Source: Cocleimonas sp. (GTDB taxonomy: Bacteria > Pseudomonadota > Gammaproteobacteria > Thiotrichales > Thiotrichaceae). From it: 17,368 nucleotides of DNA. Below are positions 1-7,149 of this stretch, piece after piece. Location of the stretch: the NCBI GenBank assembly GCA_023145485.1, contig JAGLDT010000258.1, positions 1-17,368 on the forward strand, written 5' to 3'. Within the stretch, counting starts at the first letter, position 1, and each line of letters opens with the position of its first letter. The position numbers and the translations under genes are program-made. The notes under the pieces are model-generated. The model was given only the letters and a program-made list of their open reading frames with translations, was not told the origin of the DNA and made no database searches.

Positions 1-90
1 TGAAGCAACCCGATTCTTATTTTTTAAGCAAGATTGCTGGAGTTTCGGATGTTATTAAATCCTGAATCCTTAGGACTGAAAATAACGCTC

Positions 91-744
91 TTAAGTAGGG
101 TTATTTTCATAGATTGCAATGGCTTCTTCAACATCATCATAGATACGCAATGCACCGTTGGATAGTAATAACACGACATCAGAATACTCTCTGATCGTCC
201 CCATACTATGGGAGACCATGATAATGGAGGATTGTTTGGATTTTTCCACAAAAGCACTGCGACATTTTTGTTGAAATAAACGATCTCCTACCCCCATTAT
301 TTCATCGACTAGGTAAACATCAAAATGAATTGCCATACTTAAAGCAAAGGCTAACCTTGCCCGCATACCAGTAGAGTAGGTTGATACTGGCTCATATAAA
401 GCGGCTCCTAATTCAGAAAACTCTTTAACAGACTTTATAACCGTACGAATATTTGCAGCATAAATTCGACAAATAAAGCGTAAATTCTCCTCTCCTGAAA
501 GGCTACCTTGAAAACCTGCTGAAAAACCTAAAGGCCATGAAAACGTGCCACTACGCAAAATTCGACCTTTATCAGGCGCCTCAGAACCTGCTATTAATTT
601 TAATGCCGTTGATTTCCCAGCCCCATTAACCCCTAATATTCCTATATTAATGCCTTGCTCAAAGCGAAATGAAATATTATTTAGCAGAATTTTTTTTCCT
701 GAACCTAATGGGTAAGCTTTTGAAACATTTTGAAATTCAATCAT
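91..744 (-). CDS. kpsT: Capsular polysaccharide ABC transporter, ATP-binding protein (KpsT family)
   Basis: This 217-residue ATPase would power export of capsular polysaccharide across the inner membrane as the partner of KpsM. The nucleotide-binding signs are complete: Walker A GVNGAGKST (residues 38-46), an ABC signature in the degenerate form typical of KpsT/Wzt proteins (YSTGMRARLAF, from residue 123), Walker B VYLVDE (143-148) followed by MGVGD, and the switch histidine H179. The length matches short KpsT proteins, and there is no C-terminal carbohydrate-binding extension of the kind found in some Wzt proteins. The ATG start lies 11 bases after the KpsM stop, so the two are surely co-transcribed. 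The family is clear. The polysaccharide carried cannot be read from the sequence. The 90 bases downstream to the window edge hold no gene that I can see. Confidence 0.93.
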   Translation of the reverse strand: MIEFQNVSKAYPLGSGKKILLNNISFRFEQGINIGILGVNGAGKSTALKLIAGSEAPDKGRILRSGTFSWPLGFSAGFQGSLSGEENLRFICRIYAANIRTVIKSVKEFSELGAALYEPVSTYSTGMRARLAFALSMAIHFDVYLVDEIMGVGDRLFQQKCRSAFVEKSKQSSIIMVSHSMGTIREYSDVVLLLSNGALRIYDDVEEAIAIYENNPT

Positions 745-755
745 AACAATATTAG

Positions 756-1544
756 TTATTTTGCTTGGCGAATTTTATGACGGACTAATCGCAACAGTAA
801 TAGCCCAAAAAAGACCACGGTAAGAGTAAAGTTAAGTAAATATTGTTTATCTAAAAATTCACTATTATACCCCACATAAATGGCACTTCTAAACCACTCA
901 ATTAAATGCGCGATAGGGTTGTAATACATAATGTCTTGTATTTCTGTGGACATATAACTAACCACAAAAAATATGCCTGATAAAAAATACAGAGGGCGCA
1001 TGATCATGCTAAATATATTAGCATAACTTGGAAATTTAAAGGCTAAGACCGCATTGATTAAGCCTAACCCTGCACCTAACGCTGTACCGACAAGAACCAC
1101 TAATATGACATCCATAAGACTATCCACCTGAAGATCCCATAAATTCTGAATGGCTAAAATCAGTAATACAAAAGTAAAAACAATAACTTGAGTTGCTATT
1201 TCTAGTAGAATTCGAGCAATCATTACGTCAAAGGGAGTGACATGCGGATAACTTAATAAGACTTTATTCGCTTCAACAGCATTCATTAATTGAGTGGCTA
1301 GATTAGAGAACAGGTTATAAGGGAATAATCCTGTTAAGACAAGTAAGGCAACACTGCCGTCAAGAGGTGAGGAGCGCCCTATAAAAGAAAAAATAGCCGC
1401 AAAGATCAACATATGAGCCAAAGGTTCAAAAAGCGCCCACAAATAACCAATACGGGTTTTTCCATAGCGAGTTCTTGTTTCACGCAGTATAAGTGCAAAG
1501 ATAACCCTGCGCTGGACACTAAAAGCATCCCAAAATGCTTTCAT
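756..1544 (-). CDS. kpsM: Capsular polysaccharide ABC transporter, permease (KpsM family)
   Basis: This is a 262-residue inner-membrane permease of the ABC-2 type with about six hydrophobic segments. The N-terminal stretch RETRTRYGKTRIGYLWALFE is characteristic of KpsM/BexB/CtrC proteins. It would form the channel for nascent capsule polysaccharide together with the ATPase encoded just downstream. The frame is open 20 codons further upstream (to 1604), but I chose the ATG at 1542-1544 for two reasons: it gives the usual family N-terminus and length, and it overlaps the stop of the preceding lipoprotein gene as ATGA, an arrangement that favours coupled translation. No strong Shine-Dalgarno precedes it, which also fits coupling. 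The KpsD/KpsE partners expected for this pathway are not in the window. Confidence 0.93.
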   Translation of the reverse strand: MKAFWDAFSVQRRVIFALILRETRTRYGKTRIGYLWALFEPLAHMLIFAAIFSFIGRSSPLDGSVALLVLTGLFPYNLFSNLATQLMNAVEANKVLLSYPHVTPFDVMIARILLEIATQVIVFTFVLLILAIQNLWDLQVDSLMDVILVVLVGTALGAGLGLINAVLAFKFPSYANIFSMIMRPLYFLSGIFFVVSYMSTEIQDIMYYNPIAHLIEWFRSAIYVGYNSEFLDKQYLLNFTLTVVFFGLLLLRLVRHKIRQAK

Positions 1545-1939
1545 TGGAGTGGAGAATTCAGAAAAACAGAGGGAGAAGCTTGCCACCGACCTGAGACAGC
1601 ACAAACAACCTCTGAACCATTACGATCAATTGTCCGACAAACATTGCCATTAGCAGAATAATATTGATTAGGAGCGCGTGAGTTATTTTTTGCTACTGAT
1701 GAAGCAGGTAAAGGTAATTTAAGACTTTTTACTCGTGCTGTCGTTAAGGGTTTTCGAGCAGGCTCTTTATAGTGATAGTTAAAACGCCCTGTATCAATGA
1801 TTTGCTGATCCTTCTCAAAATAACAATGAGACAAATCCAATAAATTACAATCTTTGAAGGGAAGAAAACTACAACCCTGTAAGCCCCCAAGCCCAAAGAA
1901 AATGATCAATAGTGTTATTCCTTTAATTCTAGTCACCAA
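1541..1939 (-). CDS. Small predicted lipoprotein translationally coupled to kpsM
   Basis: This gene encodes a 132-residue protein with a lipoprotein signal: a basic start (TRIK), a hydrophobic run, then the lipobox LQGC with the lipidated Cys at residue 23. The mature part has two further Cys soon after the anchor and ends in a compact block (CRTIDRNGSEVVCAVSGRWQ) with a Cys pair and a Gly-Arg-Trp turn, which resembles small C-terminal modules of surface-antigen-like proteins. I do not recognise a named family. The start is TTG at 1937-1939 or the adjoining GTG at 1934-1936; no ATG is available in frame. The stop overlaps the kpsM start by four bases (ATGA), so a role in capsule export or assembly is a reasonable inference but unproven. 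Confidence 0.75.
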   Translation of the reverse strand: MVTRIKGITLLIIFFGLGGLQGCSFLPFKDCNLLDLSHCYFEKDQQIIDTGRFNYHYKEPARKPLTTARVKSLKLPLPASSVAKNNSRAPNQYYSANGNVCRTIDRNGSEVVCAVSGRWQASPSVFLNSPLQ

Positions 1940-1986
1940 CTTGTCTCATCAATACTTAGAAAATTCTAAACAATAAATCTTCCCAT

Positions 1987-2012
1987 CAAAAATCACATTG
2001 CCCCTTATGTGC
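1987..2012 (-). terminator. Possible weak terminator after the KpsS-like gene
   Basis: On the minus strand CACAT (2007-2011 on plus) pairs with ATGTG (1994-1998) around an 8-base loop and is followed by a run of T. The stem has only five pairs, so it is a marginal terminator. It lies about 120 bases past the KpsS-like stop. The rest of the 195-base gap shows no gene and probably carries the promoter of the lipoprotein-kpsM-kpsT unit. Confidence 0.25.
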
Positions 2013-2134
2013 AAAAAACAAGCTCAACAGGCGTGCATTTATTATTTGAGAATTCTTTATTCAATGACTCAGCATAAAATATTTTAATAAAATAAAACAT
2101 ACTCTTGATGCCTTTGCTTAAAAATAATTGATAA

Positions 2135-3442
2135 TTAATCAGAACTAGCAGCCTGTACAACAGAAGGTTTCGTTAAGCTTTGAGTTAATAATGATGTTGT
2201 TTCATCCTCATCCTCAGTCACTCTATTGTTTGTACGAAACATATTTATATTGGATGGCCAGTATATACCCGTAGGGGAATCATTATGGCCTTTTTGATAA
2301 AAACTCCCTTGTCCTTGGTTATTATGAAGTAAATAAAGCCGATAGTTTCTATAAAGCTTGGCATCAACAACACCTTGATCCTTCCAAAAATCATCTAAAG
2401 GTCGTTGACTGGTTAGGCCAGGCATATCATAAACAGCAGTCCCTTTCACGAGTACAGGCACGCCATGATATAAAGAGGACAACCCAACCGTACTATTAAT
2501 AACAATTGTACCACTCGCATTATGTAGCAAGGAGGGCAAATGCTGGTCATGCAAATAAAATAAACGTCCTTCTAGCTGATGTTCTTTCTCAAGTCGTAGT
2601 AAAAACGTTTTATAATTTCTATAAGGACGATCCATTGGATGATGCTTAAAAACTAAAGCAGTATCTTTCGGTGCATGAAGTGCAAAAGAAGTTATTATTT
2701 CTTCAATAAATTCTTTGACATCTTTGTATGGCGAATGCGAAATTTGAAAATCATTGTGGACTTGTAAGGGAACAAAAAAATACTTTTTATTCAATGTTTT
2801 TTTTATTTTCTGGTAACTATCCCTTTCTGTAAAATGATAAAATGGTTTCTGAACTAGCCAGCCCCATAACCAACGAACCCCTTGTTTTATAGGGCTTAGA
2901 CAACGATGATGCTGATACTTTCTATAAGCAAAAAAACCAACGGCTTTTGCCAAACCATACGTAACTGAAAATAACATTGATTTTAAAAACTGCCCTTTGA
3001 CAACGGGCTGATCAAACGTTGAGCTTTCGGAAGAAAAAACAGTATTTAAGTAAAAAGACGGTTCTTTAGGTATATTTGAATTACCATTAACCCCTCCTTT
3101 TTCCAAGGTAACAAAACTTGGTCGTAAATAGCCCTCTTCAAAGACATGAACAGCAATGTTGTTAGGCTTAAATACCTTATTAATGGCTAATTTATGGTAA
3201 AGCCTCTCATCACCAAAGAGAAAAACCTGATTAATCTTTTTGTCTATAACAAGACGATCAATATACTCAACCCAATCATGATAAGTGCCCTTATAGCTTT
3301 GTCCTTTTGGAAAAAAAAACCAATCACCAGCATTAAAGTTCACTTTCACCACATTTGCACCTTTTTGCTCTAATTCTTGAGCAAAACGCTTAAAAAATGG
3401 ACCCATTGGTCCTTGTAGTAATAGTATATTTTTATTTGTCAT
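2135..3442 (-). CDS. kpsS: Capsule polysaccharide biosynthesis protein, KpsS-like Kdo transferase
   Basis: This 435-residue protein belongs to the capsule polysaccharide synthesis family (KpsS/LipB type). In characterised group 2 systems KpsS is a cytoplasmic-face glycosyltransferase that places the first beta-Kdo on phosphatidylglycerol, starting the poly-Kdo linker on which capsule is carried. Visible family marks are the N-terminal LLLQGPMGPFFKRFA and VKVNFNAGD, the EEGYLRP segment near residue 120, the FKHHPMDRPYRNY motif, and INSTVGLSSLYHGVPVLVKG followed by YDMPGLTSQ. The last 25 or so residues form an acidic then Ser/Thr-rich tail outside the family core. Start at ATG 3440-3442; the Shine-Dalgarno is weak. 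It is transcribed toward the lipoprotein-kpsM-kpsT genes but separated from them by 195 bases, so it may be its own unit. Confidence 0.87.
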   Translation of the reverse strand: MTNKNILLLQGPMGPFFKRFAQELEQKGANVVKVNFNAGDWFFFPKGQSYKGTYHDWVEYIDRLVIDKKINQVFLFGDERLYHKLAINKVFKPNNIAVHVFEEGYLRPSFVTLEKGGVNGNSNIPKEPSFYLNTVFSSESSTFDQPVVKGQFLKSMLFSVTYGLAKAVGFFAYRKYQHHRCLSPIKQGVRWLWGWLVQKPFYHFTERDSYQKIKKTLNKKYFFVPLQVHNDFQISHSPYKDVKEFIEEIITSFALHAPKDTALVFKHHPMDRPYRNYKTFLLRLEKEHQLEGRLFYLHDQHLPSLLHNASGTIVINSTVGLSSLYHGVPVLVKGTAVYDMPGLTSQRPLDDFWKDQGVVDAKLYRNYRLYLLHNNQGQGSFYQKGHNDSPTGIYWPSNINMFRTNNRVTEDEDETTSLLTQSLTKPSVVQAASSD

Positions 3443-3624
3443 TTGTAATATCTAACAGCAAGCACCAATATAAAGTTACAAAACCCATGCAGAATACTCT
3501 GAAATATCTATTTTTTCCAGTCAAGCAAAAGGACACACACGATAGACTTATTCAGACAAGTCTAACAGATATTTTAATATAAATATTAATAGGGCTTATG
3601 AGCGCATTAAATCCAATTAAGTTT

Positions 3625-5022
3625 TTAAGCCTGATCCAACCCATATTTTTTGATACGATAACGTAGTTGACGAAACGTCATACCGAGTAATTTAGCCGCC
3701 GCAGTACGGTTCCAACGGGTTTGATCCAATGCTTGAAGAATCAAGTCTTTCTCATTTGATTGTAAACCTCTCATTTGATTAAATCCAGAAGCGGTGAGGT
3801 TTGACCAATCAGGTGTTGAAAATTTAGTCTGCATTGTCTCTGCTGTCTTAATGATAGGACTAACATCAGGTAATTGCAGATTTTCAGGTTGGATAATATT
3901 ATCATCACATAGAGTGCTAGCTCGTTCCAGTATATTTTCCAACTCCCGTACATTGCCTGGAAAACTATAATTAGCCAATGACTGCTTAGCCGTTACAGAG
4001 AGAATAATATTAGGCAATTGCCAGCGTGATGAAATAAGCGTTAAGAAATAGTCTGCTAGTAATAATACATCTGATTCTCTTTCCCGCAGGGGAGGGACAT
4101 CTAATTTAATCACATTAAGACGGTAATATAAATCCTGTCGAAACCGCCCGCTTGCCACCTCTGCTTCTAAATCTTTATGGGTCGCACTTAAAATACGACT
4201 ATCAACCGCTATTTCTTCTGTACCACCAACAGGCTTTATTGCTTTTTCTTGTACTGCCCGTAAGAGTTTAACCTGCATACCCAATGGCAAATCAGCGACC
4301 TCATCCAAAAATAAGGTACCATGATGCGCTGCTTGAAATAAACCTATTTTATCCTCAATTGCCCCCGTGAAACTGCCTTTTTTATGACCAAAAAATTCAC
4401 TCTCCATTAGATTTTCTGGAATTGCACCACAGTTTACAGGAATAAAAGGAGCCGATGCTCTAGGGCTTTGCTGATGAATTTGTCGAGCAACCAATTCTTT
4501 ACCACTGCCCGATTCACCATGAACAAACACAGGGGCTTGGCTTCTAGCAAGTTTAGCAATCGTTGTTTTTAGTTGAGCTATACTGGTTGACTCACCTAGA
4601 ATAGGACAGCTCTTACCCTTCTTACTTGACCTGATGCTAGCTGACCCTTCTTTTTCAGATAGCTTTAAGGCTGTTTGCACTAAATCGCGTAATTTTGTTA
4701 AATCAACAGGTTTAGAAACAAAATCATAAGCCCCCGCTTTTAAAGCCTCAACCGCAGCCTCCATACTTCCATAAGCCGTAATCACAGCAACAGGAATATG
4801 TGAATACTCCCGCTGAATATAACGAACAATATCAAAACCCGAACCATCAGGCAGTCTCATATCGGTTAAACATAAATCAGGCTTAAATTCCTGAATTTTT
4901 AACATGGCATCTTTAACCGTTCCAGCCGTTACGGTATCAAGCCCCATGCGCAATAAGGTAATCTCTAACAGCTCACGAATATCAGGTTCATCATCAATAA
5001 CTAGCACGCGTTGTTGGCTCAT
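3625..5022 (-). CDS. pilR: Sigma-54-dependent response regulator PilR
   Basis: This is a 465-residue NtrC-family activator. The receiver domain (about 1-120) has the acidic pocket D10/D11, phospho-acceptor D54, T82 and K104. The AAA+ domain has Walker A GESGSGKE (169-176), the sigma-54 contact loop GSFTGA (216-221, the Ser form usual in PilR), and Walker B GTLFLDEVADL. A Fis-type helix-turn-helix fills the C-terminus (NRTAAAKLLGMTFRQLRYRI). When phosphorylated by PilS, PilR activates sigma-54 transcription of the major pilin gene pilA, which is not in this window. Start is ATG at 5020-5022, 31 bases after the pilS stop, so the pair forms an operon. All catalytic residues are present. The PilR assignment over other NtrC-like regulators rests on sequence resemblance and the PilS neighbour. 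Confidence 0.94.
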   Translation of the reverse strand: MSQQRVLVIDDEPDIRELLEITLLRMGLDTVTAGTVKDAMLKIQEFKPDLCLTDMRLPDGSGFDIVRYIQREYSHIPVAVITAYGSMEAAVEALKAGAYDFVSKPVDLTKLRDLVQTALKLSEKEGSASIRSSKKGKSCPILGESTSIAQLKTTIAKLARSQAPVFVHGESGSGKELVARQIHQQSPRASAPFIPVNCGAIPENLMESEFFGHKKGSFTGAIEDKIGLFQAAHHGTLFLDEVADLPLGMQVKLLRAVQEKAIKPVGGTEEIAVDSRILSATHKDLEAEVASGRFRQDLYYRLNVIKLDVPPLRERESDVLLLADYFLTLISSRWQLPNIILSVTAKQSLANYSFPGNVRELENILERASTLCDDNIIQPENLQLPDVSPIIKTAETMQTKFSTPDWSNLTASGFNQMRGLQSNEKDLILQALDQTRWNRTAAAKLLGMTFRQLRYRIKKYGLDQA

Positions 5023-5053
5023 AATGTTCTCTATCTATTATTATTTATTATTG

Positions 5054-6712
5054 TTAGTTTTTATGCGAAAAGATAATTCTAAAACAACTCCCTCCCGCAG
5101 GAAGCTTGATATATTCTAAATAAGCATTGTTGGTCAAGCACAGTTCGCGCGCCATGAACAAACCCAGCCCCGTCCCTTGTGAGCTACTCGTCGTAAAAAA
5201 AGGTTCAAATAGACGTTGCTGATTATCAGCACTAATTCCCACACCATTATCAATCACATTGAGCATCATTGTTTTCGTTTTAGCTTGTAAACTACATTTT
5301 ATGGATAATTGCAGTTGGGTAGCATCATCAAAAGCATACTTCACCGCATTACGGCAAAGATTCCATAGCACCTGATGAAAATGAGTGGAGTCAAAGCGTA
5401 CTGCAGCATCAATCGGTTTAATAAACAAACTAACTTGAGAGGCTTTCAAACCTGATTGCATTGAAAAATCATGCACAAATTCACCAAGCCATGTTTGCAA
5501 ATGTATATCTTCTTTATTTGGATTTTTCTTACGCGATAAATTTAAAACACTTTCAATAGTGACATTCATCCGCTTTGAATTCGACTGAATAATCTGCACC
5601 ATACGATCATCGGCCTTATCTAAATCAGGAGATTCTGATAAGAGTTGTGCAGCATGACTAATCGCTCCTAAGGGGTTACGAATTTCATGGGCAATGTTCG
5701 CCGTCAATTGCCCTAGTGATGCCATTTTCACCCCTTGCTGTTTTTCACGTTGCTCGGTTATATCCTCCAAGTAAATGAGGGCGGCCCCTTTATCACGCGA
5801 TCCTAATTGTGATAAGCGAAAATTAAGTTCCGTTGTTTGCCAATGCTTGATATCATAACTCACGACTTTAGGGCAGGTATATTTGAACCAATGTTGCAAA
5901 TGAATATTCAGCTCAGGTGCAAGAGACTTTAAAGGTTGGCTACGCCAATGATCAGGCTCTCCTAGCATTTCCCAAGCACGAGGATTCATATGGCGAATAA
6001 CACCAGAACGCTCAACAACCAATATCCCCATCTGCAATTGATCTAAAATCGACTGATTCAACTGCGATAAACTGGCAATATCATGCCCACGTTTTTTTGC
6101 TAATGCGGCAGTCTTAGATGCCTTTTCTAACCAATCACCCACCAACCAAGAAATAATTAACACAAAAAAAGTTAATAATCCTGCATGAGATAACTCGGAA
6201 GAATCAATATGCAAGGTGCTTTGCAAATAGAGCTGTATTGCTAATAAAGCCAATACGCTAACCGCTGAAAGAAATAATGAGTACTGCCCTGGGCGTAAAA
6301 CATTAGCCAAAATGACAGGCAGTCCAAATAACAAATCCAACCCTGAATGCAACCCACCATTGGCATACACCAACATCAGTAGTAGCATGGTATCAATACC
6401 AGTATGCAAATAAACCTGATCTGAAAAACTGGGCCAACGAAAATGTGCCAAAAAAATTCCAATCAAGGCAATACATAAATAAACTAATGAAGTAGCATCA
6501 AATAATGCAGGCTGAAAACTACCCAATTGAGCAAAAGAATGTCCCGTTAAACCAATCGTAACTAACGCACCAGCAAGTATCAGGCGATAGATGCTATAAA
6601 GCTGCAATGGACTCCAAGTATTTTCATCCAATAAAAAAGCAGACACTGGCAAGCCTTCAGGATTTTTACCCCTATCTATTCGTGGTGTTAATTGGCGTGT
6701 TTTAGACTGCAA
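5054..6712 (-). CDS. pilS: Type IV pilus sensor histidine kinase PilS
   Basis: This is a 552-residue membrane histidine kinase. It begins with a cytoplasmic stretch and about six hydrophobic helices between residues 38 and 195. A PAS-like domain follows (about 210-320, with NPRAWEMLG), then HisKA with the phosphorylated histidine H342 in NIAHEIRNPLGAISHAA, and the ATP-binding boxes NLCRNAVKYA, DNGVGIS and GTGLGLFMAREL. In Pseudomonas, PilS senses pilin level in the membrane and controls PilR. The start is uncommon: no ATG precedes the first helices. TTG at 6710-6712 follows AAGG at a short distance and AAGGGG at a usual one. This start overlaps the end of the small PP0621-like frame by 25 bases. 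In-frame TTG or GTG codons about 20 residues later (before residue 25) are alternatives. Confidence 0.93.
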   Translation of the reverse strand: MQSKTRQLTPRIDRGKNPEGLPVSAFLLDENTWSPLQLYSIYRLILAGALVTIGLTGHSFAQLGSFQPALFDATSLVYLCIALIGIFLAHFRWPSFSDQVYLHTGIDTMLLLMLVYANGGLHSGLDLLFGLPVILANVLRPGQYSLFLSAVSVLALLAIQLYLQSTLHIDSSELSHAGLLTFFVLIISWLVGDWLEKASKTAALAKKRGHDIASLSQLNQSILDQLQMGILVVERSGVIRHMNPRAWEMLGEPDHWRSQPLKSLAPELNIHLQHWFKYTCPKVVSYDIKHWQTTELNFRLSQLGSRDKGAALIYLEDITEQREKQQGVKMASLGQLTANIAHEIRNPLGAISHAAQLLSESPDLDKADDRMVQIIQSNSKRMNVTIESVLNLSRKKNPNKEDIHLQTWLGEFVHDFSMQSGLKASQVSLFIKPIDAAVRFDSTHFHQVLWNLCRNAVKYAFDDATQLQLSIKCSLQAKTKTMMLNVIDNGVGISADNQQRLFEPFFTTSSSQGTGLGLFMARELCLTNNAYLEYIKLPAGGSCFRIIFSHKN

Positions 6713-6888
6713 AAAACCTTATCCCCTTGCTTAATTGCCTCTTTTTCTGGAATATGCAAGCCACAACTTATGCATCGCACCATATTATTATGATTTTGTT
6801 TTGGACGCTTATTTCTTCAAAAATTCCCTCACTTTCTATACATCAACCTTACAACATAGAAGCTGACTGCAAGCAGAACAAATAGCAT
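6688..6888 (-). pseudogene. PP0621-family zinc-ribbon membrane protein, broken by two TGA codons
   Basis: One reading frame holds the two halves of a PP0621-family protein, a short family that I recall lying next to pilS in other proteobacteria. The first half (from ATG 6886-6888) is a single membrane helix, MLFVLLAVSFYVVRLMYRK, then TGA at 6829-6831. After a second TGA at 6817-6819 the same frame continues through a basic linker into MVRCISCGLHIPEKEA and, near the end, FCSLKH, a treble-clef-like CxxC plus C..H zinc site; it stops at TAA 6688-6690. The linker between the TGAs is the only damaged part. Either the gene is a recent pseudogene, or the 31-residue zinc module (6688-6783) is translated alone from its own ATG, which lacks a Shine-Dalgarno. 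The family call rests on remembered motifs, not a search. Confidence 0.6.
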
Positions 6889-6955
6889 TATTTAAAGCAA
6901 CGCCGAGGAAATAAACACGCAAATAGAGGCCTCAGAGAGGGTAAAGTTTATAAAA

Positions 6956-6961
6956 TATAAT
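6956..6961 (+). promoter_or_regulatory. Candidate -10 box for the GGA-rich RNA
   Basis: A perfect TATAAT lies five bases before the first GGA motif of the segment described next. No convincing -35 hexamer is found at 17 bases (CAGAGA). I also looked for a GacA/LetA-type upstream palindrome and found none that is convincing. Transcription would begin around 6966-6969. Confidence 0.4.
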
Positions 6962-6964
6962 TCG

Positions 6965-7060
6965 CAGGACTAGCCTAAGGACTGAGGATTCCCATAGGAC
7001 TGCGTTATGGGACTTGGCAAGGGAGAGTCACCATTACCTGCGTCCCAAGCCTTGCCTATG
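6965..7060 (+). ncRNA. Candidate CsrA/RsmA-binding small RNA (RsmY/RsmZ/CsrB-like) or CsrA-controlled leader
   Basis: Six GGA triplets fall within 58 bases, starting at 6967, 6979, 6986, 6997, 7010 and 7022, spaced 7-13 bases apart, mostly in the context AGGAct or GGGAct. This is the hallmark of RNAs that titrate CsrA/RsmA. One GGA opens the loop of a clear hairpin: CCCATA (6991-6996) pairs with TATGGG (7006-7011) around GGACTGCGT. A GGGA sits in the loop of a weaker GACT/AGTC hairpin (7011-7014 with 7026-7029). The 3' part (GTCCC, CCAAG and CCTTGCC between 7042 and 7056) can pair with GGGAC, CTTGG and GGCAAGG between 7009 and 7022. There is no T-run after these stems, so a separate terminated RNA is not proven. 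It may instead be the long 5' leader of the downstream namZ-like gene. Confidence 0.42.
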
Positions 7061-7149
7061 AAAAACCTCATCAAGCTATTTGTGCGTTTATTTTCTTGGA
7101 GTAGCCTTACATTCAAAAAAATTGATAGTCATCTATTACAACAGAGTAA

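Noticed and set aside
61..80. AAGGATT/CAGGATT on the minus strand after kpsT as a second GGA-type RNA
   Set aside because: Only two GGA motifs, one in a TCCTTAGGA palindrome, with no promoter or hairpin series; insufficient.
1545..1604. Upstream extension of KpsM by 20 residues
   Set aside because: The extension is Cys/Ser-rich, overlaps the lipoprotein gene deeply, and is not seen at the KpsM N-terminus; the ATGA overlap fixes the start at 1544.
5195..5215. GGTTCAAAT resembling a tRNA T-loop
   Set aside because: It lies inside the conserved ATPase domain of pilS and has no acceptor or anticodon stems around it.
6817..6831. Readthrough or selenocysteine recoding of the two TGA codons in the PP0621-like frame
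   Set aside because: TGA ends another gene in the window (the lipoprotein at 1541) and no recoding element is visible; decay or separate short frames are simpler.
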